DNA of 9,821 nt. Origin: Flavobacteriales bacterium. GTDB taxonomy: Bacteria; Bacteroidota; Bacteroidia; Flavobacteriales; Flavobacteriaceae. Each line of letters opens with the position of its first letter. Position 1 is the first letter of the stretch. Below the pieces are notes generated by a model that ran no database searches, was not told the DNA's origin, and worked only from the letters and a program-made list of their open reading frames with translations. The DNA is taken from assembly GCA_011525065.1 (NCBI GenBank), contig WTIY01000016.1, positions 1,648 through 11,468 of the forward strand. The letters run 5' to 3'. This document shows, in pieces, positions 1 to 7,861 of the stretch. A program made the translations under genes and the position numbers.

Positions 1-615
1 GAAATTCAAGAGCGTGGCTTTAAACTCATCAACATGCTGGGATGTCATGATGGAATTCCACTATTAGACTTGGATCAAGACCCTGAAGATGAGAATCAGC
101 CAGGATTGTTATCCTCTGGCCAAATCGAATCCCTAATAGAAAAAATCGTACATCGCGGCGGGCGCATAAAAAATCTCTTTGGCCCAGACGGTCAGAAAAT
201 AGCTTATTACCAAGTTAATGCCACTTTTTTCAGTGCTTTGGGCGAAGACCCGTTAAAATTAATGGTGGCTCGTGCACTACAATTGTTTATGCCAGGAACA
301 CCACAAATCTGGTACTTAGATTTATTCGCAGGGGTGAATGATCATGAAGCAGCAGATGCAGGCCCAGGGAATCACAAAGAAATCAATCGAACCAATTTAT
401 CCTTGGAGGACATAGATAAAAAGAGGTCAATGCCTCTAGTTCAAAAACAATTGAGCTTATTGAGAACCAGAGCCAATCACTCTGCATTTAATGGTAAGTT
501 GAACATTCTTCCCTCGGCCGAGCATCTAATTGTTATGCGTTGGGAGAACGAAAATCAATGGGTAGAACTCAAGGTCGATTTATGCCAAATGGACTATTCA
601 ATCCATGCGAGTTGA
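1..615 (+). CDS. GH13 sucrose-phosphorylase-like glycoside phosphorylase, C-terminal part (5' end outside window)
   Basis: The reading frame is open from base 1 and ends at TGA 613-615, giving 204 residues; the ATG at 34 is internal to a conserved motif and is not the start. The fragment begins just before NMLGCHDGIP (visible residues 11-20), where His16-Asp17 match the conserved HD pair of GH13 that holds the transition-state-stabilising Asp. It continues with YYQVNATFFSALG (69-81), FMPGTPQIWYLDLFAG (96-111) and HKEINRTNL (125-133), all characteristic of the sucrose phosphorylase subfamily (GH13_18). Enzymes of this group cleave a glucoside with phosphate to release alpha-glucose 1-phosphate. 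The nucleophile and acid/base residues would lie upstream and cannot be checked. Known members act on sucrose, sucrose 6'-phosphate or glucosylglycerate; the acceptor loop (about 111-133) does not let me choose between them by eye. It converges with the ABC permease gene 17 bp downstream. Family confident, substrate unknown. Confidence 0.88.
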   Translation, partial: EIQERGFKLINMLGCHDGIPLLDLDQDPEDENQPGLLSSGQIESLIEKIVHRGGRIKNLFGPDGQKIAYYQVNATFFSALGEDPLKLMVARALQLFMPGTPQIWYLDLFAGVNDHEAADAGPGNHKEINRTNLSLEDIDKKRSMPLVQKQLSLLRTRANHSAFNGKLNILPSAEHLIVMRWENENQWVELKVDLCQMDYSIHAS

Positions 616-632
616 CCAGACCCTTTAGAGGC

Positions 633-1886
633 TTACATTCCGGTGCGTATGGCCTCAACTGGATCGAGTTTTGAAGCCTTCAAGGCAGGGAGTATGCCCG
701 AAATCAATCCGATTAACGCCGCCACGACTGTGCCGATAAGCATATTCATCGGAGATAGGATAAATTCAAAATCGCCCGTAAACTGTGAGGCTAGTACCGA
801 GGCAATAAAAACCAGAACTAATCCGAATATCCCACCAATAATGGCCAGTATCATCGCTTCAAACAAAAATTGATAAAGGATGAATCGGCGTTTAGCGCCC
901 AGAGATTTCTGAATCCCGATCAAATTCGTTCGTTCCTTCACACTCACAAACATGATGTTGGCAATACCAAAGCCGCCTACGAGTAATGAAAATGCGCTGA
1001 TGATTATGCCGATTAAATTCATCGTTCCGGTGATGTCGTCAATGGCATCGGCAAATCCCTGCAACTGATTCACAAAAAAGTTATCCTCTTGTTCGGGCCG
1101 CAAGCCACGTTTAACGCGCATTTTTAATTTTAAATCTGCAATGAAGGCCTCATTTTCTGCACCCGCTAGAGGTTTCATGATGATGAAAGGAAATAAATTG
1201 CGATTCTTGGCCCCAAAGATGATGCGGATGACATTGACCGGCACAAAGACAAAGGTATCCTTTGAGTCATTAAATATAGACCCCTCTTTTTTCAATACAC
1301 CGATGACGGTAAATTTTTTCCCGTACAAGCGCACTTTTTTGCCGATGGCTTGTTCGGCTTGAGTGAACAATGAGGTCGCGATTTCGTGACCAATGACCAC
1401 CACCTCAGCCCCGTTATTGGATTCGAGCTCATTATAGAATCGGCCGTACTCTATTTGAAGGGATTCTATATCGTAATACTCATGTGAAAATGCGCCAATG
1501 TTGGCATTTTCTACAGAGCGATCCTCATACTTGAGCGTCTCGTTTCTCACGTTGAGATTAAAGGCAACGGCTTGTGCCTGATTCAAGTTTTTTTTCAGAT
1601 ACTGATACTCCTCATACGTTGCCACAGGAAATTGCTCCCATTTCCATCGAGGCACTTCGGTCGGGCCAAAGGAAAAGTTGCCCAAATAAATGGTGCTGTT
1701 GTCCAAACCCTTTAGACTGTCTTGTATTTCAGACTTAAGCGAATCGACGGCAGCCAAAACGGCGATGATTGAAAAAATCCCAATGGTTACACCGAGCAAA
1801 GACAAAAAAGTACGCAACTTGTTGTTAATCAGCGCACTTACTGCAAAATTAATGCTCTCTTTTAAGACGCGTAGATAGACAATCAT
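633..1886 (-). CDS. MacB/FtsX-family ABC transporter permease
   Basis: The 417-residue protein has the four-helix plan of MacB-type (type VII) ABC permeases. One membrane helix lies at about 27-48 after an amphipathic start with NNKLRTFLSLLGVTIGI. A large extracytoplasmic domain (about 50-285) follows, and three helices at about 289-312, 340-366 and 380-402 form the FtsX domain. Family signatures include GIANIM (307-312), VKERTNLIGIQKSLGAKRR (316-334, the loop that contacts the ATPase) and the C-terminal GILPALKASKLDPVEAIR (397-414). Such proteins usually couple cytoplasmic ATP hydrolysis to conformational work in the periplasm, for example lipoprotein, peptide or antibiotic export. Substrate is unknown. 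No ATPase or membrane-fusion gene is adjacent in this window, so the partner must be encoded elsewhere. The ATG at 1886 gives the family's usual N-terminus; only an A-rich stretch precedes it, with no Shine-Dalgarno sequence. It is divergent from purH. Confidence 0.9.
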   Translation of the reverse strand: MIVYLRVLKESINFAVSALINNKLRTFLSLLGVTIGIFSIIAVLAAVDSLKSEIQDSLKGLDNSTIYLGNFSFGPTEVPRWKWEQFPVATYEEYQYLKKNLNQAQAVAFNLNVRNETLKYEDRSVENANIGAFSHEYYDIESLQIEYGRFYNELESNNGAEVVVIGHEIATSLFTQAEQAIGKKVRLYGKKFTVIGVLKKEGSIFNDSKDTFVFVPVNVIRIIFGAKNRNLFPFIIMKPLAGAENEAFIADLKLKMRVKRGLRPEQEDNFFVNQLQGFADAIDDITGTMNLIGIIISAFSLLVGGFGIANIMFVSVKERTNLIGIQKSLGAKRRFILYQFLFEAMILAIIGGIFGLVLVFIASVLASQFTGDFEFILSPMNMLIGTVVAALIGLISGILPALKASKLDPVEAIRTGM

Positions 1887-1969
1887 CGCTTTTTATTGGG
1901 TGGACATTCAGTCCTCTAAGGTACTCTTTTTTAAAGGAAAAATTGGTCGTGTTTTCGCGCATATTTCCT

Positions 1970-1977
1970 TACTTTTA
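1970..1977 (+). promoter_or_regulatory. Possible purH promoter, -7 element TACTTTTA
   Basis: TACTTTTA matches the Bacteroidota -7 consensus TAnnTTTG at all but the last base. TTGG at 1943-1946 could serve as the -33 element, 23 bases upstream. Initiation a few bases downstream would give a leader of about 20 bases before the ATG at 2004. The -7 box covers the alternative ATG at 1977, which argues against that start. This is pattern matching only; the region is AT-rich and such matches arise by chance. Confidence 0.35.
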
Positions 1978-2003
1978 TGCCTTTATCTTTTCAAGACATC
2001 TTC

Positions 2004-3542
2004 ATGGCACAATCCATTCCCATTCAATCGGCACTGGTCTCTGTTTTTCACAAAGACGGTCTCGCGCCGATTGTTGAAAAATTACATCAATTAGGCGTCA
2101 CCCTCTATTCAACTGGTGGGACCGAACAATTCATTAAAGATCAAAACATTCCAGTGGTCGCAGTGGAAGATTTAACGGATTATCCCTCCATCTTAGGTGG
2201 CCGGGTAAAAACCCTTCATCCAAAGATTTTCGGCGGCATTTTAAACCGTCAAAATAACGAGAGTGATCAATCTCAAATGAATGAGTTCAGCATCCCCCAA
2301 ATCGACTTGGTTATTGTAGACCTGTACCCGTTTGAACAGACGGTCGCTTCTGGGGCAGACCCTCAGGCCATCATCGAAAAAATTGACATTGGCGGAATTT
2401 CTTTAATTCGCGCCGCGGCCAAAAACTTTGCCGATACATTTTGCCTGTCTTCTGTGGATGATTATGCAGATTTCCTGACGTTGATCACCGAACAAAACGG
2501 ATCGACCACCCTAGCCCAGCGAAAACACTTTGCCGCGAAGGCCTTTGCATGCTCGTCACATTACGATACTGCTATTTTCAATTATTTCAATGAAAATAAT
2601 GACCTATCCGCATTAAAACTGAGTATCAACCAAGGACAGGTTTTGCGTTATGGAGAAAACCCACATCAAAAAGGTGAGTTTTTTGGTGCCATGGACAAGA
2701 TGTTCGATAAGATGCACGGAAAGCAACTTAGTTACAACAATTTGCTGGATGTCGATGCCGCTGTTCAACTCATGAATGAATTTCAAGGGGAGCACCATCC
2801 ACCAAGTTTTGCCATTTTAAAACACAATAATGCCTGTGGTATGGCCCAAGCCTCTAGCTTGTCTGAGGCATATGCCAAAGCTTTGGCCGGTGATCCAGTA
2901 TCGGCTTTTGGCGGAGTACTAATTGCCAATCGATCCATTGAAACAGAGACCGCGACTGCCATACACGAACTCTTCTGCGAAGTGGTCATCGCCCCGGATT
3001 TCTCAGAGGAGGCCTTTGACCTTCTAAGTCAGAAGAAAAATCGGATTTTGCTCAAGCAAAAATTATTTCACACACCGGATCACAATGTCAGAAGCTGTCT
3101 CAATGGATTTTTGCGACAAGAGCGCGATGACAAAACCGATCAGGCAGAGGATTTAAAGGTGGTCACTGACACAAAGCCGAGTGCAAACGAAATAAACGAT
3201 TTACTTTTTGCCTCAGTGCTGTGTAAACACACCAAGTCGAACACTATTGTCTTGGCTAAGAACGGCCAACTTTGTGCAAGCGGAACGGGACAAACCTCAC
3301 GCGTTGACGCCTTGAGACAAGCCATTGAAAAAGCCAATTCATTTGGTTTTGACTTGTCTGGCGCAGTCATGGCGAGCGATGCATTTTTTCCTTTTCCGGA
3401 TTGTGTTGAGATCGCCCACAAGGCTGGAATCACTGCCGTTATTCAACCTGGAGGGTCGATTAAAGATCAACTGAGCATTGACTATTGTAATGGTCATAAT
3501 TTATCGATGGTATTTACAGGAACAAGACACTTTAAGCACTAA
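2004..3542 (+). CDS. purH: Bifunctional AICAR formyltransferase / IMP cyclohydrolase
   Basis: This cytoplasmic enzyme catalyses the last two steps of de novo purine synthesis: formylation of AICAR with 10-formyl-THF to FAICAR, then ring closure to IMP. The N-terminal MGS-like cyclohydrolase domain spans about residues 5-150 and contains IQSALVSVFHKDGL, YSTGGT (35-40), GGRVKTLHPKIFGGIL (65-80) and DLVIVDLYPF (101-110). The transformylase domain follows and carries RYGENPHQ (215-222), LKHNNACG (272-279, with the catalytic Lys-His pair at 273-274), DPVSAFGG (297-304) and the C-terminal PGGSIKDQ...VFTGTRHFKH. At 512 residues it matches the shorter form usual in Bacteroidota. I chose ATG 2004 (MAQSIPIQSALVS) over ATG 1977 because homologues begin about 7-9 residues before the SALVSVFHKDG segment and the upstream ATG lies in a putative promoter. 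It is divergent from the ABC permease and 55 bp upstream of mreB. Confidence 0.96.
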   Translation: MAQSIPIQSALVSVFHKDGLAPIVEKLHQLGVTLYSTGGTEQFIKDQNIPVVAVEDLTDYPSILGGRVKTLHPKIFGGILNRQNNESDQSQMNEFSIPQIDLVIVDLYPFEQTVASGADPQAIIEKIDIGGISLIRAAAKNFADTFCLSSVDDYADFLTLITEQNGSTTLAQRKHFAAKAFACSSHYDTAIFNYFNENNDLSALKLSINQGQVLRYGENPHQKGEFFGAMDKMFDKMHGKQLSYNNLLDVDAAVQLMNEFQGEHHPPSFAILKHNNACGMAQASSLSEAYAKALAGDPVSAFGGVLIANRSIETETATAIHELFCEVVIAPDFSEEAFDLLSQKKNRILLKQKLFHTPDHNVRSCLNGFLRQERDDKTDQAEDLKVVTDTKPSANEINDLLFASVLCKHTKSNTIVLAKNGQLCASGTGQTSRVDALRQAIEKANSFGFDLSGAVMASDAFFPFPDCVEIAHKAGITAVIQPGGSIKDQLSIDYCNGHNLSMVFTGTRHFKH

Positions 3543-3549
3543 AATTTAT

Positions 3550-3557
3550 TACATTTG
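3550..3557 (+). promoter_or_regulatory. Likely mreB operon promoter, -7 element TACATTTG
   Basis: TACATTTG is an exact match to the Bacteroidota sigma-A -7 consensus TAnnTTTG, in the 55-bp spacer between purH and mreB. Transcription starting about 5-8 bases downstream would leave a leader of roughly 33-36 bases before the mreB ATG. I see no good TTTG -33 element at 19-23 bases upstream; that position lies inside the end of purH. No terminator hairpin separates purH from mreB, so read-through from purH could also feed the operon. Confidence 0.5.
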
Positions 3558-3597
3558 TTAGGAATCACAACCTATTTCCAAAAACACGCATTACAGC

Positions 3598-4626
3598 ATG
3601 GGATTTTTTGATTTTTTGACCGAGGAAATTGCCATTGATTTGGGTACCGCAAATACGCTCATCATCCACAATGACAAAGTTGTGGTGGATGCTCCCAGTA
3701 TTGTTGCTCGCGATCGAATGACTAATAAAATCATCGCTGTAGGTCGTGAAGCGGCTCGTATGCAAGGAAAAACACACGAAAACATCAAGACCATTCGCCC
3801 TTTAAAGGATGGTGTTATTGCCGATTTTGATGCCAGTGAAAAAATGATCAACATGTTCATCAAGGACATTCCTGCCTTGAAGAAAAAATTGTTGACCCCT
3901 TCCCTTCGTATGGTCATTTGCATTCCCAGTGGCATTACCGAAGTGGAAATGAGGGCGGTAAAAGAAAGTGCAGAGCGGGTCAATGGAAAAGAAGTCTACC
4001 TTATTCATGAACCCATGGCCGCAGCCATTGGTATCGGTGTGGACATCATGCAACCCAAAGGGAATATGATTGTGGATATCGGTGGAGGGACTACAGAAAT
4101 TGCCGTACTGGCTCTGGGTGGTATCGTCTGCGATAAATCAGTGAAAATTGCAGGGGACGTTTTTACCAATGACATCGTTTATTACATGCGCACCCAACAC
4201 AATTTATATGTTGGTGAACGCACTGCTGAAAAAATTAAAATCCAAATCGGAGCAGCCACAGAAGACTTGGAATTACCCCCAGATGAAATGGCTGTTCAAG
4301 GTCGAGACTTGCTAACTGGAAAACCAAAACAGGTACAAACCTCCTATCGGGAAATTGCTAAAGCACTCGATAAATCCATCTTGCGAATTGAAGATTCGGT
4401 CATGGAAACGCTCTCACAGACCCCACCTGAACTCGCAGCAGACATTTACAATACAGGGATTTATTTAGCTGGCGGTGGATCCATGCTACGGGGTTTGGAC
4501 AAGCGATTGTCTCAAAAAACAGATTTGCCGGTATACATAGCCGAGGATCCCTTGCGTGCTGTAGTCCGCGGTACGGGTATATGTTTAAAAAACTTGGCCA
4601 AATACAAAAGTGTGTTGATCAAATAA
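3598..4626 (+). CDS. mreB: Rod shape-determining protein MreB (bacterial actin)
   Basis: MreB is a cytoplasmic actin homologue that polymerises on ATP into membrane-bound filaments and guides the side-wall peptidoglycan synthesis machinery. At 342 residues it has the family's normal length. The actin-fold nucleotide motifs are all present: phosphate-1 IAIDLGTANT (11-20, Asp14), the catalytic glutamate in HEPMAAAIG (Glu138), phosphate-2 IVDIGGGTTEIAV (158-170, Asp160) and the adenosine motif GIYLAGGGSMLRGLD (287-301). The N-terminal MGFFDFLTEE is the usual short hydrophobic stretch before the first strand and may help membrane attachment, so the ATG at 3598 is well supported although no Shine-Dalgarno sequence precedes it. 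It is the first gene of the mreBCD-mrdA-rodA run, with mreC starting 19 bp after its stop. Nothing in it looks unusual. Confidence 0.98.
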   Translation: MGFFDFLTEEIAIDLGTANTLIIHNDKVVVDAPSIVARDRMTNKIIAVGREAARMQGKTHENIKTIRPLKDGVIADFDASEKMINMFIKDIPALKKKLLTPSLRMVICIPSGITEVEMRAVKESAERVNGKEVYLIHEPMAAAIGIGVDIMQPKGNMIVDIGGGTTEIAVLALGGIVCDKSVKIAGDVFTNDIVYYMRTQHNLYVGERTAEKIKIQIGAATEDLELPPDEMAVQGRDLLTGKPKQVQTSYREIAKALDKSILRIEDSVMETLSQTPPELAADIYNTGIYLAGGGSMLRGLDKRLSQKTDLPVYIAEDPLRAVVRGTGICLKNLAKYKSVLIK

Positions 4627-4645
4627 ATTAGGGACATAAGCCGGC

Positions 4646-5488
4646 ATGCAGCAGATTATTGATTTTTTTATCCGCAATAAAAATTTTCTTCTGTTTTTGC
4701 TGCTCTTCTCTTTTGGAATTTCTCTTTCCCAAAAAGCACATTCCGGACTTTATACCAGAAACATTGCCTCGAGTAACCGCATCTCTGGTGGTATTTTTGC
4801 GCAAATTACCGACATCAAAAGTTATTTTAGTTTAAAGCAACGCAACGAAACTCTAGCCTTAGAAAATGCCCGTTTGTTGGCGGCAAAACATAAGATCAAA
4901 CATTCTGATTCCAAGGACACATTGTCCAGAGCAGGCCTTATGCCTTTATTGGACAGCTCAAATTTAAGCGTGATTCAAGCTCATGTGATCAACAACAATT
5001 ACCACAAAAGGAAAAATACCTTAACCATTGACAAAGGGGCTTTAGACGGCGTGGAAATGGATATGGGAGTAGTGAGCTCCGACGGGGTGCTAGGAGTCAT
5101 TACCCACGTCTCTGATCATTATTGCGTGGCCCAATCCGTGTTGAATACCAACAGTCGAATCATCGTTAAGAGCAAGAAATCCAATCATTTTGGCACGTTG
5201 ATTTGGCCGGGCGATAAAGTCGATGAATTGTTGCTGACCGAAATACCAAAAATAGCACCAATCGCTCCTGGTGACTCCTTGGTAACCGACGGAAAGTCCA
5301 CTATTTTTCCGAGAGGATGGCCTGTAGGTCAAGTTATCGATATAGAGGATGCCGCGGCACAAGACTACTTGGACATTCGCGTTCGACCCCATACCGACAT
5401 GACAGACTTGTATCACGTTTACCTGTTACAAAGGCCTGAAGCTCAAGAAATCCGTGAACTAGAAAATACAATGACCGATGAACTCTAG
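4646..5488 (+). CDS. mreC: Rod shape-determining protein MreC
   Basis: MreC is a bitopic inner-membrane protein whose periplasmic part binds and activates PBP2 and links it to MreB. The 280-residue product has a short cytoplasmic N-terminus, one membrane helix at about 13-29 (FLLFLLLFSFGISL) and a charged helical stretch at about 52-85 that fits the family's coiled coil. The paired beta-domain follows from about 105 to 263. Family signatures there include LTIDKGALDGVEMDMGVVS (126-144), GVLGVITHVSDHYC (147-160) and the conserved TDGKSTIFPRGWPVGQV block (214-230). The C-terminal tail (264-280) is short and acidic. The start at 4646 leaves a normal N-terminus; AGGGA lies about 13 bases upstream, too far for a convincing ribosome binding site. 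The last 11 bases overlap mreD. Confidence 0.95.
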   Translation: MQQIIDFFIRNKNFLLFLLLFSFGISLSQKAHSGLYTRNIASSNRISGGIFAQITDIKSYFSLKQRNETLALENARLLAAKHKIKHSDSKDTLSRAGLMPLLDSSNLSVIQAHVINNNYHKRKNTLTIDKGALDGVEMDMGVVSSDGVLGVITHVSDHYCVAQSVLNTNSRIIVKSKKSNHFGTLIWPGDKVDELLLTEIPKIAPIAPGDSLVTDGKSTIFPRGWPVGQVIDIEDAAAQDYLDIRVRPHTDMTDLYHVYLLQRPEAQEIRELENTMTDEL

Positions 5489-5990
5489 TACACAGTGGCT
5501 TACCGTTATTGGGCGTTTTATAGCAGTTCTCTTGGTTCAAGTTTTAATCGTGGATCGCATTGTCCTCTTTGGTTTTGCTAACCCAATGGTCTACTGCTAC
5601 TTCATCTTGCTTTACCCCTTATCAGGAAATCGCCTATGGCTAATTCTCAGTAGTTTTTCACTGGGGCTTTGCGTGGACATGTTTAATGATACGGGTGGGG
5701 CTCATGCGGCCGCTGCGGTTTTTTTGGCTTGGATTCGGCCCGTATTGTTGAACTTCGCCTTTGGGGTGAGTTATCAATACAACACCACAAAAGTGCCTAA
5801 TGCGCCAATCGGTCAACAAATTATTTTTGTGTCATCGGCTGTACTGATCCATCATTTAATTCTGTTTTCATTGGAAGCGGGATCGTGGAGTTATTGGCCT
5901 TTAGTGTTTAAATCGACGTTCATAACTGCAGCCCTCAGCACCCTTATTTTGCTCAGCGCTTTTCAACTTTTTAGTCGAAAAACCACATGA
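5478..5990 (+). CDS. mreD: Rod shape-determining protein MreD
   Basis: MreD is a small polytopic inner-membrane protein that works with MreC to control PBP2-RodA. The 170 residues are strongly hydrophobic with about five membrane segments, near 8-31, 36-50, 53-68, 77-96 and 114-132, and another candidate at 143-165. The most telling motif is LGLCVDMFNDTGGAHAAAAV (62-81), which corresponds to the G-x-x-x-D-x-(x)-x-x-x-x-G-x-H/N-A pattern conserved in MreD. Sequence conservation is otherwise low, as is typical of the family, so the position between mreC and mrdA is strong supporting evidence. The ATG at 5478 lies inside the mreC end (overlap of 11 bases) and the TGA overlaps the mrdA ATG as ATGA. 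Confidence 0.92.
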   Translation: MNSSTQWLTVIGRFIAVLLVQVLIVDRIVLFGFANPMVYCYFILLYPLSGNRLWLILSSFSLGLCVDMFNDTGGAHAAAAVFLAWIRPVLLNFAFGVSYQYNTTKVPNAPIGQQIIFVSSAVLIHHLILFSLEAGSWSYWPLVFKSTFITAALSTLILLSAFQLFSRKTT

Positions 5991-7861
5991 GAAAAAATCT
6001 GTTGTTCGTTTTGGTACTCATGGTAGGACTGATTTTTATCGGGCGCCTATTTTATTTACAAATCTATGACAGCTCTTACGCGAAGCTTTCGGACAACAAT
6101 GCCATAAGAACCGTTTTTGATTATCCTCAGCGCGGCTACATTTACGATCGAAACGGCGTGTTGATGGTGGCCAATCAGCCCTCTTATGACGTTATGGTTA
6201 TTCCCAGAAACATGAAGGCCCTGGATACCACAGAATTTTGCAGCCTTTTGAATTTGACCAAAGAAAAATTTATCTCTGCCATCAATAGAGCCAAAAGATA
6301 TTCTCCAAATCTACCCTCTGTGGTGGTGGCTCAATTGACCAAAAGTGAGTTTGCCGGTCTGTCAGAGAAAATGTACAAATACCAGGGGTTTTATATCCAA
6401 AAACGCTCCTTGCGCGATTACCAAGTCAATCATTCGTCGAATGTCTTGGGTTACGTTTCAGAGGTGAATGATTACACCATAAAAATGAACCCAGAGTATC
6501 AAATGGGAGAACTCATTGGTGCCGCAGGTGTGGAAAAGCAATACGAGCGTATTTTAAGAGGTCAAAAGGGCATTAAATATCTCCAAAAAGACAATTTTAA
6601 CAGAGATATTGGGCCGTATAAAAATGGTGCATTTGACGTTCCTTCGCAAAGAGGCACTGACATTACCCTAACCATCGATTCGCAGCTTCAAGCCTATGGC
6701 GAATCCCTTATGGTGAATAAACGCGGGGGTATTGTAGCGCTTGACCCCAAGAACGGCGAAATTCTCGCACTGGTGGCAGCACCAAATTATGATCCTGCCT
6801 TGTTAGTGGGCAGAAAACGATCTAAAAACTTCACCAAACTTTATTACGACACCATCGCAAAGCCCCTTTTTGATCGGGTGCTTCAAGGGGAATACCCTCC
6901 GGGATCTCCGTTCAAGACATTAACCGCATTAGTGGCACTAGAAGAAAAAGTCATTACCCCATCAGACTACGTGTCCTGTTATGGAAGCTATAACTACGGC
7001 GGGGCGAAACCCATGGGGTGTCATGAACACCAAACACCCCTCTCGCTAACTGGCGGGATTGCCCATTCTTGCAATTCTTATTTTGCCTCAGCTTATCGAA
7101 AAACCATCGATAAATATCCAACCCCACAAGAGGGGATCGAACGATGGAGACAACACCTGAGGAGCTTTGGTTTAGGGGATTATTTGGGATATGATCTACC
7201 TGCAGGAAACAAAGGACTTATTCCGGATGCCGATTTTTACAATCGCTATTATCAATATCCAAAATACCGCTGGTACACCCCGGCGACCATTTCAAATGCC
7301 ATTGGACAAGGGGAGGTGCTGCTCACACCAATGCAAATGGTTCATTTTACCAGTGTTATTGCTAATCGCGGCCATTTTTACACCCCCCACATAATCAAAA
7401 AAATTGGGCTGACAGACAGCATTCCAAAGCGCTATACAACACGTCAAAACACAACGATCGATCCAAAGCACTTTGACCCCATCATAGAGGGCATGGCTGA
7501 TGTCTATCGCTACGGAACAGCTTCAAAACCATTTATTGGCATCCCAGGCATCGAGATATGCGGCAAAACAGGAACCGCAGAAAACTACATAAAATTAGAC
7601 GGCAAAAGAATGCAACTCACAGATCATTCTGTATTCATATCGTTCGCGCCCAAAGAAGATCCTAAAATTGCTTTGGCTGTTTTTGTAGAGAATGGTTATT
7701 GGGGGTCCCGCTGGGCAGGACGCATCGCTGGACTGATGACTGAAAAATATTTAAGAGACAGCATCAGTCGTAAAGATATGGAGCGATATGTCTTAGGGGG
7801 TAGTTTAATGAATGAGTACGAAAAACCGTATTCAGGGAAGCCTTTTAAAATTAATCAGTGA
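5987..7861 (+). CDS. mrdA: Penicillin-binding protein 2 (elongation-specific transpeptidase)
   Basis: This is the class B PBP that cross-links peptidoglycan during side-wall growth, anchored in the inner membrane with its catalytic part in the periplasm. The 624-residue protein has one membrane helix at about 4-24, the PBP-dimerisation/pedestal region (about 45-215, with PQRGYIYDRNG at 47-57) and the transpeptidase domain (about 245-590). All three active-site motifs are present: SPFK at 307-310 (nucleophile Ser307 and Lys310, in GEYPPGSPFK), SCN at 361-363 and KTG at 527-529 (GKTGTAEN). Cys331, Cys345, His346 and His348 cluster between the first two motifs. The length is normal and there is no interruption. 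The ATG overlaps the mreD stop by four bases; the TGA overlaps the rodA ATG by one base. Beta-lactams of the mecillinam type target this family. Confidence 0.96.
   Translation: MRKNLLFVLVLMVGLIFIGRLFYLQIYDSSYAKLSDNNAIRTVFDYPQRGYIYDRNGVLMVANQPSYDVMVIPRNMKALDTTEFCSLLNLTKEKFISAINRAKRYSPNLPSVVVAQLTKSEFAGLSEKMYKYQGFYIQKRSLRDYQVNHSSNVLGYVSEVNDYTIKMNPEYQMGELIGAAGVEKQYERILRGQKGIKYLQKDNFNRDIGPYKNGAFDVPSQRGTDITLTIDSQLQAYGESLMVNKRGGIVALDPKNGEILALVAAPNYDPALLVGRKRSKNFTKLYYDTIAKPLFDRVLQGEYPPGSPFKTLTALVALEEKVITPSDYVSCYGSYNYGGAKPMGCHEHQTPLSLTGGIAHSCNSYFASAYRKTIDKYPTPQEGIERWRQHLRSFGLGDYLGYDLPAGNKGLIPDADFYNRYYQYPKYRWYTPATISNAIGQGEVLLTPMQMVHFTSVIANRGHFYTPHIIKKIGLTDSIPKRYTTRQNTTIDPKHFDPIIEGMADVYRYGTASKPFIGIPGIEICGKTGTAENYIKLDGKRMQLTDHSVFISFAPKEDPKIALAVFVENGYWGSRWAGRIAGLMTEKYLRDSISRKDMERYVLGGSLMNEYEKPYSGKPFKINQ

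Noticed and set aside
628..656. GAGGC / GCCTC inverted repeat at the convergent GH13-permease junction as a terminator
   Set aside because: The stem is only five bases with a 19-base loop, no T-tract follows on either strand, and most of it is inside the permease coding sequence.
1887..2003. A small gene or regulatory RNA in the permease-purH spacer, possibly a purine riboswitch
   Set aside because: The 117-bp spacer has no conserved riboswitch core or strong hairpins that I can see, and no convincing short reading frame; it is large enough only for the divergent promoters.
3140..3433. 97-codon open frame on the minus strand within purH
   Set aside because: It lies entirely inside a well-conserved part of the purH transformylase domain, has no recognisable motif, and is best explained as a shadow of the real frame.
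3591..4053. Two minus-strand open frames antisense to the 5' half of mreB (130 and 83 codons)
   Set aside because: They mirror the conserved mreB frame, show no family signature and have no promoter-like sequence; treated as shadows.
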